Counted from the stretch's first letter, positions 16,560 through 26,620 are shown. The stretch is 64,000 nt of DNA from Chitinibacter tainanensis DSM 15459 (GCF_000429785.1 NZ_AUCN01000009.1:186001-250000); one strand, 5' to 3'. The notes: generated by a model not told the origin, from the letters alone. Numbers and translations are program-made.

Positions 16560-17600
16560 ATGCAAATTCAGCGCCAACAATTAGATGATGCCGCCGCGGC
16601 TGGGTTATTAGCGCCGGCGCAAGTGGGGCCATTGTGGGATTTTCTGGCGACGCAATCGGCACAAACGCCCAGTTTTCGCGCGACGCATATTTTGTATTAC
16701 CTCGGCGGGCTGTTGGCGATTGGGGCGATGAGCCTATTTATGACTTTGGGCTGGGATCTGTGGGGTGGCTGGGGTCTGTTGCTGATCGCGCTGGCCTATG
16801 CGCTACTGGGGTTGGGGCTGACCGAATATTGCCTGCGCCGGCCGGGGCTGCGGATTCCGGCCGGGATTGCGGCAGCCTTTGTGGTGGTGCTGACTCCGCT
16901 GGCGATTTATGGCCTGCAGGCGGGCTTGGGCTATTGGGAGATGAGCGAGGAATACCGTGATTACCATGTGCGGATTGATTGGCGCTGGCTATGGATGGAG
17001 CTGGCCACGCTGGTGGTCGGGGCGATTATGCTCTGGCGCTATCGCTTGCCATTTTTGATGCTGCCGGTGGCCGTCACGCTGTGGTATCTGAGTATGGATC
17101 TCACGCCGATCTTATTTCACGATAGCGATCTGCAATGGCAGCTGCGCAAATGGGTGTCGGTGTATGTGGGCCTATTGATGCTGGGGCTGGCGTTCTGGAT
17201 TGAGCTGCGCACGCGCTCGCGCGAGGATTTTGCCTTCTGGCTGTATCTGTTTGGCTTGCTGGCCTTCTGGGTGGCGCTGACCAGTATGGATTCGGATAGC
17301 GAACTTAAGCGTTTGGCGTATTGCCTGCTGAATCTCGGTTTGCTGCTGATCGGGGCGGTGCTGAGCCGGCGCGTGTTTGCCGTGTTTGGCGGGCTGGGGG
17401 TGGCGGCCTATGTGGGGCATCTGGCGTATTCGGTGTTTCGCGATAGCCTGCTGTTTCCGCTGGCGCTGACGGTGCTGGGGGCTGCGGTGGTGTATCTGGG
17501 CATTGTTTGGCAGCGGTATGAGGCGCGCATTACGGCGCGCCTGCGCCAGTATTTGCCCGCCGCGCTGCAAGAGCTGCTGGCGCGGCGGCAGTTCAGTTAA
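16560..17600 (+). CDS. Multi-spanning membrane protein, DUF2157-like
   Basis: A 346-residue integral membrane protein with roughly ten hydrophobic segments. A short soluble N-terminus (QRQQLDDAAAAGLLAPAQVGPLW) resembles the helical head of DUF2157-type proteins, followed by THILYYLGGLLAIGAMSLFM, the start of the membrane part. A basic C-terminal tail follows the last span. Function is unknown. AGGAG with seven bases of spacing points to the ATG at 16560; a GTG directly before it is the alternative. The gene is alone, with 49-bp-type elements on both sides. Confidence 0.75.
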   Translation: MQIQRQQLDDAAAAGLLAPAQVGPLWDFLATQSAQTPSFRATHILYYLGGLLAIGAMSLFMTLGWDLWGGWGLLLIALAYALLGLGLTEYCLRRPGLRIPAGIAAAFVVVLTPLAIYGLQAGLGYWEMSEEYRDYHVRIDWRWLWMELATLVVGAIMLWRYRLPFLMLPVAVTLWYLSMDLTPILFHDSDLQWQLRKWVSVYVGLLMLGLAFWIELRTRSREDFAFWLYLFGLLAFWVALTSMDSDSELKRLAYCLLNLGLLLIGAVLSRRVFAVFGGLGVAAYVGHLAYSVFRDSLLFPLALTVLGAAVVYLGIVWQRYEARITARLRQYLPAALQELLARRQFS

Positions 17601-17625
17601 AGAAAACCCGCCGTAGATTTAGCTA

Positions 17626-17674
17626 GGGTATAGCCTGCTAAGCTATATGGTGAAAGCCTTGTCAGGCTATACCC
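17626..17674. repeat. 49-bp palindromic element, copy 4
   Basis: A well-kept copy: the 12-bp outer arms GGGTATAGCCTG and CAGGCTATACCC are perfectly complementary. It lies 25 bp after the membrane-protein gene. Confidence 0.85.
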
Positions 17675-17734
17675 ATTGCTATTCAATTAAAGCGGGGCCT
17701 GCTGGAGGCCAAGCTTTGCGTCGATGAGGCTTGC

Positions 17735-17959
17735 TCAACGTTGCCGCAAGCGGGCACGAGTGCTTTGCCGGCCGCCGGCGAGGGCGGAGTCGGCATCCAG
17801 ATCGCTGGCGTCATCGGCGCCGCTGACCCAGTCTTGCTGCAGTTGTTGTTGCAGCGCTTGGCGCTCGCTGCGACGGCGGGCACGTTCGCTTTGCTCGTGC
17901 GCTCCGGCTTGGCGCTGGCGGGCAGCGAGGGCGAAGGGATTACGGGGTTTGAATTGCAT
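17735..17959 (-). CDS. Small basic protein co-transcribed with rtcB
   Basis: A 74-residue, strongly basic and Gln/Arg-rich protein that begins MQFKPRNPFALAARQRQAGA and continues with an RARRRSERQALQQQLQQ helix. AAAGGAG lies seven bases before the ATG at 17959, one of the better ribosome sites in the window. The ATG is 11 bp after the rtcB stop on the same strand, so the two are almost surely one transcript. I see no catalytic motif; the charge would suit RNA or ribosome binding, but that is inference. The upstream-extended frame (17986) starts inside rtcB and is less likely. Confidence 0.7.
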   Translation of the reverse strand: MQFKPRNPFALAARQRQAGAHEQSERARRRSERQALQQQLQQDWVSGADDASDLDADSALAGGRQSTRARLRQR

Positions 17960-17970
17960 TACGTTCTCCT

Positions 17971-19179
17971 TTAACCCTTGATGCACACCACTTGCTTGAG
18001 CGTGTGCACCACTTCCACCAGATCGCGCTGATGCGCCATCACCGTGTCGATGTCTTTGTACGCGGCCGGAATTTCATCCACCACGCCGCCATCTTTACGG
18101 CATTCAACACCGGCCGTTTGTGCCGCGAGGTCAAAGCGGTTGTAGCGCTGTTTAGCCTCGGTGCGGCTAAGGGTGCGCCCCGCACCGTGACTGCAAGAGC
18201 AAAACGATTCGGCATTGCCCAAGCCACGCACGATATAGCTTTTGGCGCCCATGCTGCCCGGAATAATGCCCAATTGCCCGGCATGCGCCGCGATGGCGCC
18301 TTTGCGGGTAATGAACAAATCCGTCTCCTGATGGCGTTCGCGCGCCACGTAATTATGGTGGCAATTGATCGCTTCATCAGTCAGCGTAAAAGCAGGCAAA
18401 TGCGGGCGAATCGCCTCCACAACACGGCGCATCATTTCGCGCCGGTTGACCAGCGCATAATCCTGCGCCCATTCCACCGCGGCCACATAATCATCAAACA
18501 GCGTTGAGCCCGCCGCAAAATAGGCCAGATCTTTATCTGGCAAATGTTGCTGATGGCGCTGCATGTCTTTTTGTGCCGCCGCGATGAAATAGCGCCCGAT
18601 CACATTACCGGTGCCGCGACTGCCCGAGTGCAGCATCAGCCATACGCGGTCGGCTTCATCCAGGCACAGCTCGATAAAATGATTACCCCCGCCCAAGGTG
18701 CCGATCTGGCAGATCCAGGTTTGCGCAAATTGCCGCTGCATTTTTAGCAAGCCCGGGTGCTGGCCCACCAGCGCATCCAGCCGGTCATTCAGCGGCCGTG
18801 CCACGCGCTGCATGGCGCCACCGCGCACTTTGCTCCATTCATGCTGATGAAAGCCAACCGGCACTTCGGCCTCGATGGCCGAGCGAATGCGCGCCAGATT
18901 ATCGGGCAAATCGCTGGCGGTGAGCGAAGTGCGCACCGCATTCATGCCGCAGCCAATATCCACGCCCACTGCGGCCGGGATAATCGCTTCGCGGGTTGGA
19001 ATCACCGAGCCCACGGTGGCGCCAATGCCCAGATGCACATCCGGCATCGCCGCGATATGGCCATGCACGATTGGTAGTTGCGCGGTATTCAAAAGTTGAT
19101 TGAGCGCTGCGGGCGCGATGTCGTCGGTCCAGATCTTGACCGGCACCCGCCCTTTATTGAGTTGTTGTACGACTGGCAT
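17971..19179 (-). CDS. rtcB: RNA-splicing ligase RtcB
   Basis: A 402-residue GTP- and Mn-dependent ligase that joins RNA ends bearing 2',3'-cyclic phosphate or 3'-phosphate to 5'-hydroxyl, repairing broken tRNA and other RNA. Metal-binding segments VGVDIGCGMNAVR, GGGNHFIELC and HSGSRGTGN are intact, and CSHGAGRTLSRTEA carries the His that is guanylylated. The start at 19179 gives the family N-terminus MPVVQQLNKGRVPVKIW with AGGA upstream; the frame runs 95 codons further but that part is the structured leader. No rtcA or sigma-54 activator rtcR is adjacent, unlike the E. coli operon. Confidence 0.97.
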   Translation of the reverse strand: MPVVQQLNKGRVPVKIWTDDIAPAALNQLLNTAQLPIVHGHIAAMPDVHLGIGATVGSVIPTREAIIPAAVGVDIGCGMNAVRTSLTASDLPDNLARIRSAIEAEVPVGFHQHEWSKVRGGAMQRVARPLNDRLDALVGQHPGLLKMQRQFAQTWICQIGTLGGGNHFIELCLDEADRVWLMLHSGSRGTGNVIGRYFIAAAQKDMQRHQQHLPDKDLAYFAAGSTLFDDYVAAVEWAQDYALVNRREMMRRVVEAIRPHLPAFTLTDEAINCHHNYVARERHQETDLFITRKGAIAAHAGQLGIIPGSMGAKSYIVRGLGNAESFCSCSHGAGRTLSRTEAKQRYNRFDLAAQTAGVECRKDGGVVDEIPAAYKDIDTVMAHQRDLVEVVHTLKQVVCIKG

Positions 19180-19198
19180 ACATAAATCCTGTAGACGT

Positions 19199-19465
19199 AA
19201 AAAACCCCGGAAGATCAGTTGCCGCCCCATCCTTGGCCAAGTGGCGTTGAGCATCAACGCTGGGCGGATGGGGGCTTTGATCGAAAACCGGGGCGGCGCA
19301 GCGTGAGCGCTGCGGCAGGAACCCGGCGTGCCAGTCACGCCGAATTCCGGGGGATTCGGGTGCTGGTTTAGTGGGTGTTCATCACCAACTGGGTCACGGC
19401 AAATACTCCTCTGTAGATGGTGCGCTATTGAGCTGCACGCGACGTTGCACATTGGTCGGGCCAAG
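19199..19465 (-). ncRNA. Structured RNA / attenuator leader upstream of rtcB
   Basis: The minus strand holds a series of hairpins directly before rtcB. They are GGTCGGGC/GCCCGACC, CCGAAT/ATTCGG, CGGCGTG/CACGCCG, CGCAGCG/CGCTGCG and a long composite stem (19205-19293). The composite stem is made of CCCCGG/CCGGGG, GATCA/TGATC and CCCCATCC/GGATGGGG, capped by GCGTTGA/TCAACGC. It is followed by six T (19199-19204), i.e. an intrinsic terminator ending only 20 bases before the rtcB start codon. It could be a discrete RNA (Salmonella rtcBA lies beside Y-like RNA genes) or an attenuator. No tRNA cloverleaf is seen. Confidence 0.5.
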
Positions 19466-19661
19466 CCCGACCACCAAGAGCGCGCATCTTGCCGAGCTAG
19501 TGCTCATGCCGTCAAGCGTAGTCGGCAAATTGTGGTGTCGGTGGCGACAGGTGCGACCTTGGGGCGCCGCAGTAGGCTTGCTGCAACCGGGCTTGATCGA
19601 GGCGGGGAGTGGCGAATCGAGGGGATTGAAAATATGGGGTGAGTTTATTAATTGATGGGTA

Positions 19662-19710
19662 GGGTATATGGCTACAAGCCATAATTAATTAGGATTATGA
19701 GGCTATACCC
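19662..19710. repeat. 49-bp palindromic element, copy 5
   Basis: Begins GGGTATATGGCTACAAGCC and ends ATGAGGCTATACCC; lies between guaB and rtcB in a 635-bp gap (19180-19814) that otherwise holds the rtcB leader and the guaB terminator. Confidence 0.75.
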
Positions 19711-19766
19711 ATGTGCTTTTCGTAGCCAGTTCTGCTTACGCAGACGCTAGCCCAAAGCGCTGGCCG

Positions 19767-19796
19767 AAAAAAAACCGCCCCGTAGGGCGGCTTTTT
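19767..19796 (-). terminator. Intrinsic terminator after guaB
   Basis: CCGCCC/GGGCGG around CGTA with A and T runs on either side, just beyond the guaB stop on the minus strand. Confidence 0.9.
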
Positions 19797-19814
19797 GGCG
19801 AAGCGATCAAGCGT

Positions 19815-21284
<1,470 letters not shown>

Positions 21285-21464
21285 CTAGATCCTTTTCGCC
21301 AAAAAAGCATTATACCGAAATGTCTCATTTTCGACTATGGCCTTGTAATATTGCAGTTCTTCGTGCTGTCAGCTTGACTTGTTGCGGCGCATGATTGCTG
21401 TTCGCCAGCCCAGCAGCTAGGGTAAAACTGACAGCCCAGCCGTCAGCTAGGCGAGGAGGCGAGC

Positions 21465-22640
21465 ATGAATCGCGAATGGCAAGCAGCGCCCGATACGGCG
21501 CTTATCCTCTCGGGGGGCGGGGCGCGGGCGGCCTATCAGGTGGGCGTGCTGTTGGCGATTGCCAAGCTCTTGCCCCAGCATGCGGCCAATCCTTTTCCGA
21601 TTATTTGCGGCACCTCGGCCGGGGCGATCAATGCCGCGGGTCTGGCAGTGAGTGCCCAGCAGTTTCGCCATGGGGTTTTTTCGCTGGCACGGATGTGGCA
21701 AAACCTCTATCCCGAGCTGATTTACCGTGGCTCGCTCGGTGCCTTGCTGGCCACTGGTGCCCACTGGATGGGCTCGCTGATGCTGGGCGGGTTGGGGCGC
21801 TACAACCCGCGGGCTTTTCTCGATAATGCGCCGCTGCGTGATTTTCTGGAGCAGCGGGTGGATTTCAGCCAGATTCAGCGCAATATCGAGCAAGGCGCGC
21901 TGCGCGCGGTGGCGATCTCGACCTTGGGCTACAGCAGCGGGCAATCGGTGGCGTTTTTTCAAGGGCACCCTGAGTTGGAGGGCTGGCAGCGCGCTTCACG
22001 GATTGGGGTACGTACCCAGCTGAATGTCTCGCATTTAATGGCGTCCAGCGCAATACCCCTGGTGTTTCCAGCTGAGCGTATTCATCGCGAGTTTTTTGGC
22101 GATGGCTCGGTGCGCCAATTGGCGCCGCTCAGCCCCGCTATTCATCTGGGTGCCAAGCGCTTGCTGGTAATCGGGGTGGCGCCGCATGGCGATGACGCGC
22201 CGGCGCGGCAGCAGGTGAGTGATTACCCGACGCTGGCGCAGGTGAGCGGGCAGCTGATGAATAGTATTTTTCTGGATTCGCTCGAGGTTGATCTGGAGCG
22301 CATTACCCGCATCAACCGCACGATTTCGCTGATCCCTGCTGAGGTGCGGGCCAGCAGCGGGCTGAATTTACGCCCGGTGGAGGTGTTAACCATCGCGCCC
22401 TCGCAGCCGCTGGAAAAACTCACCTTGCCTTTCAAGCGCGAATTTTCGCTGGGGATGCGCTTTTTTCTCGGCGGTTTGGGGGCGTTTCGCCGGCAGGGCT
22501 CGGTGGTGGCCAGCTATTTATTATTTAGTGGCGCGTATGCGCGGCGGCTGATTGGGCTGGGCTATCAGGATGCGCTGGCTAAAGAAGCCCAATTGCGCGA
22601 TTTTCTGGCTGCCAAGGAAACGGATTCGGCGCTAGAATAG
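21465..22640 (+). CDS. Patatin-like phospholipase
   Basis: A 391-residue protein of the patatin/RssA hydrolase group. The oxyanion loop SGGGARAAYQVG is at residues 16-27, the nucleophile elbow GTSAG near residue 49, and the catalytic Asp in FGDGSVRQLAPLSPAI, so the Ser-Asp dyad is intact. No signal peptide is visible. Such proteins hydrolyse acyl groups of phospholipids or neutral lipids; the substrate is unknown here. GAGGCGAGC precedes the ATG. It is followed after 32 bp by dsbB on the same strand, though a functional link is not evident. Confidence 0.9.
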   Translation: MNREWQAAPDTALILSGGGARAAYQVGVLLAIAKLLPQHAANPFPIICGTSAGAINAAGLAVSAQQFRHGVFSLARMWQNLYPELIYRGSLGALLATGAHWMGSLMLGGLGRYNPRAFLDNAPLRDFLEQRVDFSQIQRNIEQGALRAVAISTLGYSSGQSVAFFQGHPELEGWQRASRIGVRTQLNVSHLMASSAIPLVFPAERIHREFFGDGSVRQLAPLSPAIHLGAKRLLVIGVAPHGDDAPARQQVSDYPTLAQVSGQLMNSIFLDSLEVDLERITRINRTISLIPAEVRASSGLNLRPVEVLTIAPSQPLEKLTLPFKREFSLGMRFFLGGLGAFRRQGSVVASYLLFSGAYARRLIGLGYQDALAKEAQLRDFLAAKETDSALE

Positions 22641-22672
22641 CCGTTTTCTATTCTGACTGGGCGGAGAACAGC

Positions 22673-23194
22673 ATGAATTTGTTCCGCTGGCGATTTGGTT
22701 TTGTCTTGGTTTTTCTGGCTTGCGCCGGCATGATCGGCTTTGCGCTCTACCATCAATTTTATCAATGGCTGATGCCTTGCCTGTACTGCGTATATGAGCG
22801 CATCGGCATTATTGTGACGGGCCTGCTGGCGCTGGTGGCGGCGATTTTTCCGCCCAGAACCCGCGCTGGGGTCTATGCCCAAACCGGCTTGCTGACATTG
22901 GCGGCTGGGGTGACGGCCGCGGTAGGTATTCGCCATACCTGGTATCAATACACTCCGCGTGACCCAAGCGCGCTGTGCCCATCGAGCTTGCCGTTTCCTA
23001 TTGATCTGAATGCCTTGCCAGGTTGGCTCGCGAGTGTGATCCGGCCGGTGGGCGATTGCGGCAATATCGATTTCACCTTGTTTGGCATCACCATGCCGGC
23101 TTGGGTGGCGGTGGCCGGGGTTGCTATCGTGGTGTGGAGCTGGTCTTTGTGCCGGCATCAACTGAATGAAATTCGACGGAATCAGTGGCGATGA
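22673..23194 (+). CDS. dsbB: Disulfide bond formation protein DsbB
   Basis: A 173-residue inner-membrane protein with four spans that passes electrons from periplasmic DsbA to quinone. The first periplasmic loop carries the CxxC pair in MPCLYCVYERIG and the second the pair LCPSSLPF...GDCG; an Arg follows the first pair as usual for quinone contact. Length is normal. Its stop overlaps the oxyR start (ATGA), so translation of the two is probably coupled, which couples disulfide formation with peroxide sensing. A GGCGGAG site precedes the ATG. Confidence 0.95.
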   Translation: MNLFRWRFGFVLVFLACAGMIGFALYHQFYQWLMPCLYCVYERIGIIVTGLLALVAAIFPPRTRAGVYAQTGLLTLAAGVTAAVGIRHTWYQYTPRDPSALCPSSLPFPIDLNALPGWLASVIRPVGDCGNIDFTLFGITMPAWVAVAGVAIVVWSWSLCRHQLNEIRRNQWR

Positions 23195-24129
23195 CGCTTA
23201 CCGAATTGCGCTATATCGTGGCCGTGGCGCGCGAGCGCCACTTTGGCCGCGCCGCCAATAGCTGTTTTGTGTCGCAGCCGACTTTGTCGGTGGCGGTAAA
23301 AAAACTCGAAGATGAGCTCGGGGTGACGCTATTTGAGCGCTCATCGGGCGATGTTTCGCTCACCGCCATTGGTGGCCGCATCGTTGAGCAGGCGCAGCGG
23401 GTGCTGGAAGAAGTAACTGTGGTGAAGCAGCTGGCCGAGCAGGGTAAAGACCCCTTGGCCGGCAGTTTGCGCCTGGGGGTAATTTACACCATCAGTCCGT
23501 ATTTATTGCCCCACCTGATCCCTGAGCTGCGGCAGCTGGCACCGCAAATGCAATTGCTGCTGGAAGAAAACTACACCGCCCGGCTGGCCGAGATGCTTAA
23601 GCAGGGTGAAATTGATGTGGCGATTGTAGCCGAACCTTTCCATGAGGGGGGTATTGCTACGCAAGCCTTGTATGAAGAAGGCTTTGTGGTGGCTACCCCT
23701 AGGGGGCATGCTTGGGAGGCTATGCCGGAGATTTCGTCCGAACAGTTGGCCGAAGAAAACGTGCTCTTACTCTCGCCGGGGAATTGCTTCCGCGATCAAG
23801 TGCTGCAAACCTGTCCGGATCTGAATCGCGAAAGCATGGGCGGCACCGGTGGCCTGCAGCGCACTTTGCAGGGCTCTTCGCTCACGACCATTCGCCACAT
23901 GGTGGCTGGCGGGATCGGGGTAACCGTGTTGCCGGTGACGTCGGTAAGTGCCGCCGATGATGCATTGCTGAGTATTCGCCCATTTGCCGAGCCCGCGCCT
24001 ACCCGCCGGGTGGTCATGGCTTGGCGGCGCAATTTCCCGCGTATGGCGGCGATCGAAGCGTTGCGGCAAGCGGTATTGCAATCGGGTATGCCGAAAGTCA
24101 CCTGGCTCAAAGATGCGCCAATCGAGTAA
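23191..24129 (+). CDS. oxyR: LysR-type peroxide sensor OxyR
   Basis: A LysR-type regulator with an N-terminal winged helix (RHFGRAANSCFVSQPTLSVAVKKLE) and a substrate-binding-like sensor domain. Counting from the ATG at 23191, the redox cysteines in GNCFRDQVLQTC fall at 199 and 208, as in E. coli OxyR, which form a disulfide on reaction with hydrogen peroxide. This supports that start over the GTG at 23185. The ATG overlaps the dsbB stop by four bases. It likely activates antioxidant genes elsewhere; no target gene is adjacent. Confidence 0.94.
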   Translation: MTLTELRYIVAVARERHFGRAANSCFVSQPTLSVAVKKLEDELGVTLFERSSGDVSLTAIGGRIVEQAQRVLEEVTVVKQLAEQGKDPLAGSLRLGVIYTISPYLLPHLIPELRQLAPQMQLLLEENYTARLAEMLKQGEIDVAIVAEPFHEGGIATQALYEEGFVVATPRGHAWEAMPEISSEQLAEENVLLLSPGNCFRDQVLQTCPDLNRESMGGTGGLQRTLQGSSLTTIRHMVAGGIGVTVLPVTSVSAADDALLSIRPFAEPAPTRRVVMAWRRNFPRMAAIEALRQAVLQSGMPKVTWLKDAPIE

Positions 24130-24155
24130 GAGGCGTGATGAAGTCGCAGTGCGCG

Positions 24156-24189
24156 AAAGCCAGTCTGCAGTGTTGCGGCTGGCTTTTTT
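24156..24189 (+). terminator. Intrinsic terminator after oxyR
   Basis: AAAGCCAG and CTGGCTTT pair across a 15-base loop and are followed by T residues, about 27 bp after the oxyR stop. Confidence 0.7.
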
Positions 24190-24312
24190 GTTGCGCCGAA
24201 GAGCCGAGTAATCAGCGTGGCATGGGGCAGATGACAGGCCTGACGGATGTGGCGTAGCACGTATGCAGCAGTGGCCGGCAGCTGGCTAGAACAAAATGAG
24301 TGGGGCTTAGGG

Positions 24313-24361
24313 GGGTATCTTTGCCGGATTTAAGTAATTTAATGCTTGTGCGGCAATACCT
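24313..24361. repeat. 49-bp palindromic element, copy 6
   Basis: Begins GGGTATCTTTGCCGG and ends GTGCGGCAATACCT; between oxyR and the tRNA gene. TTGCCG in the left arm pairs with CGGCAA in the right. Confidence 0.7.
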
Positions 24362-24387
24362 GTATCGGTATGCGAGCAATAGCCAAC

Positions 24388-24418
24388 AAAAAAGGCCTGA
24401 CGCAGTAGCGTGAGGCCT
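24388..24418 (-). terminator. Intrinsic terminator after tRNA-Leu
   Basis: On the minus strand AGGCCTCACGC pairs with GCGTCAGGCCT (one mismatch), followed by a T-run; it lies just 3' of the tRNA. Confidence 0.85.
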
Positions 24419-24426
24419 AATTGTTT

Positions 24427-24510
24427 TGGTGCCCAGGGTCGGACTCGAACCGACACACCTTGCGGCGGGGGATTTTGAGTCCCCTGCGTCTACCATTTCG
24501 CCACCTGGGC
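24427..24510 (-). tRNA. tRNA-Leu (anticodon CAA)
   Basis: The minus strand gives an 84-base cloverleaf: acceptor GCCCAGG/CCTGGGC, D-arm with TGGTAGACGC, anticodon stem GGGGA/TCCCC around CTCAAAA (anticodon CAA, reading UUG), a long variable arm as required for class II tRNA-Leu, and the T-arm GTCGGTTCGAGTCCGAC. The CCA tail is encoded. A terminator follows. Confidence 0.96.
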
Positions 24511-24589
24511 AGGTGCAACGTAGAAGCGGGATATTAGCTACTTAAACCGCGCTTGGCAAGGGTTTGTGCCAAATATTTTTGCCGTGCGT

Positions 24590-25456
24590 TTATTCGGCGG
24601 CTTTTTTAAGCAGCAAAGCGCGTTCGTACAGCGTATTGCGCGGTGCACCGCTGATGCTTTGTGCCAGTGCTACCGCCTGCTTCAGTGGTAATTCGGCCAG
24701 CAGGGGCTGCAGCAGGTAATCAAAGGCTTCGCCTTCGACGGCGGGCGCGGGCGGCGCGGCATCGACCACGATGACGGCTTCGCCGCGTTGCTGATTGCTG
24801 TCGCTGGCAATCCAGGTGGCCAGCTCGCCCAGTGGCATGCGGCGGATGGTTTCAAAGGTTTTGGTCAGCTCCCGTGCCAACACGGCTTCACGCTCGGGGC
24901 CAAACATCGCGGCGAGGTCGGCTACACATTCGGCAATGCGATGCGGTGCCTCATAAAACACGGTGAGATAGGGGTGGCCAACCAAAGGCGCGAGCGCATC
25001 ACGGCGCTGCTTGCTTTTCGGCGGCAAAAAACCATAAAACAGACTGTGTGGCGCGGTGAAACCACTGGCCGATAGGGCGGTCGTAAGAGCAGAGGCGCCA
25101 GGAATCGGAATCACGCTAAAGCCGGCCGCATGCACCGCGGCCGCGAGGACCGCGCCGGGGTCGGAAACCGCCGGGGTGCCGGCATCGGAAACCTGGGCAA
25201 TGGTGTCGCCGGCGGCAAGGCGCTCGATAATCCGTTCAGCCATCGCTCGTTCGTTATGCTCGCGTACCGACATCAGGGGGGTATTGATGCCAAATTGCTT
25301 AAGCAGCTGGCCGGTTACGCGGGTATCTTCGGCGGCGATCACATCGGCCTGACGCAAAACCGCCAACGCACGCTCGGTAATATCACCAAGATTACCGATC
25401 GGGGTAGCGACCACATATAATGCAGACTTGCTGACAGGATACTCAGGCTTATGCAC
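24590..25456 (-). CDS. rsmI: 16S rRNA 2'-O-methyltransferase RsmI
   Basis: The enzyme methylates the ribose of C1402 of 16S rRNA with S-adenosylmethionine. It has the tetrapyrrole-methylase-type fold: LYVVATPIGNLGDIT at the N-terminus, AAEDTRVTGQLL, the SDAGTPAVSDPG loop and FYGFLPPKSKQRR. I chose the GTG at 25456 (288 residues) because AAGGAGAG lies seven bases before it; the ATG at 25495 gives an atypical N-terminus. With this start the coding region overlaps the first six bases of the divergent lpoA-like gene. The rsmI | lpoA-yraN-diaA-dolP order is conserved in many gamma- and betaproteobacteria. Confidence 0.95.
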   Translation of the reverse strand: MHKPEYPVSKSALYVVATPIGNLGDITERALAVLRQADVIAAEDTRVTGQLLKQFGINTPLMSVREHNERAMAERIIERLAAGDTIAQVSDAGTPAVSDPGAVLAAAVHAAGFSVIPIPGASALTTALSASGFTAPHSLFYGFLPPKSKQRRDALAPLVGHPYLTVFYEAPHRIAECVADLAAMFGPEREAVLARELTKTFETIRRMPLGELATWIASDSNQQRGEAVIVVDAAPPAPAVEGEAFDYLLQPLLAELPLKQAVALAQSISGAPRNTLYERALLLKKAAE

Positions 25457-26609
25457 TTCACAACTCTCCTTGGCGGCCGATTGCAATGGCGCCACGCATT
25501 TTGGGCTACAGCAGGCCGAACACTGGCTGCCGGGGCTCTACTATACGGGGCGCTGGCCGGCTCGGCCACTGCGGCAACCGAGAGTGAGAGTGCCAGCCGA
25601 CCGGTCAACGGTTATATCGCCTTGCTGTTGCCGGGGCAGGCCAAGGCCTTTAAGCCGGCGGTTGATAGCATTCGGGCCGGTGTGTTGGCCGCCGAGCGCG
25701 TGCATGGTGGCGCCGAAGTGCCCTTGGTACGCGTGATTGATACCACCGATAAAGAAGAAGACATCAAAGCCCAATACCAGCGCGCGGTAGATGGCGGCGC
25801 CATCGCGGTGATTGGCCCGCTGACCAAGTCGGCGATTAATTATCTGGCCGACAGCAGCGAGCTGAAAGTCCCCACCGTGGCCCTGAATGGGTTTGATCCG
25901 ACCACGTTGCCGCAAAGCCAGCTCTACAGCTTTGGCCTGGGGGTGGAGAGCGATGCGGCCGCAATGGCCATGCTGGTGCGGCAAGAGGGTGGCCGCCAGC
26001 CGGTGATTTTGCAAACCAATGACAGTATCGGCCAACGCCTGGCGCAAGGTTTTAGTAATGCCTGGCGGGAAATTCATGGTAGCGAGCCGCTGGTGATCCG
26101 GGTGGCTAATCCGCGCCGTGATGCCCCCGAAATTCGTCAGCAGCTCAATGACGCGCTGCCAGATGCGGTGTTTTTGGCTATGGATGCCAAATCGGCCCGC
26201 GTAGTGCGGCCCTTTGTGGGCAATGAGCGCGCCGTGTATGCCAGCAATCAAATCAACCCGGGCCGTTTACCCGCCACTACGCTGGTTGATCTGGCTGGCG
26301 TGAAATATCTGGATATGCCTTGGCTCGCGGCGCCCGATAGCGAGGGCTATGCACTGTATAATCGCACCCGCTCAAGCGCTAATGATTTGGAACGATTGTT
26401 CGCCTTGGGGGTTGATGCTTGGCGAATCGCCGCCATCTTAAGTACAGGGCAGCGTTTTGAACGGCTGGAAGGCCTGACCGGCGTGCTGACTTTAAGCCCT
26501 GATAATGTGGTAAACCGCGAATCAGTGGTGCGCGTGATGGGGCGTAAACCCGCCAGCGCCAGTGGCACTGCCGAAGTCGCGCCAGAAGCGGCGGCCCCCG
26601 CGGTGGTGA

Positions 26610-26620
<11 letters not shown>
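25451..26620 (+). CDS. lpoA: LppC/LpoA-type penicillin-binding protein activator
   Basis: A 389-residue exported protein of the LppC/YraM family, which has a periplasmic-binding-protein fold. A signal-like segment (residues about 20-42, GRTLAAGALLYGALAGSATA) leads into NGYIALLLPGQAKAFKPAVD. There is no clear lipobox Cys, so unlike E. coli LpoA it may be soluble or anchored by the uncleaved segment. E. coli LpoA activates PBP1A from the outer membrane; this protein lacks the long N-terminal TPR part of that protein. It overlaps yraN by 11 bp and leads the operon with diaA and dolP. Confidence 0.87.

Noticed and set aside
19320-19465. Sigma-54 promoter or tRNA-like RNA before rtcB
   Set aside because: TGGCAC occurs but the -12 GC spacing is wrong, and no acceptor/T-arm set closes into a cloverleaf.
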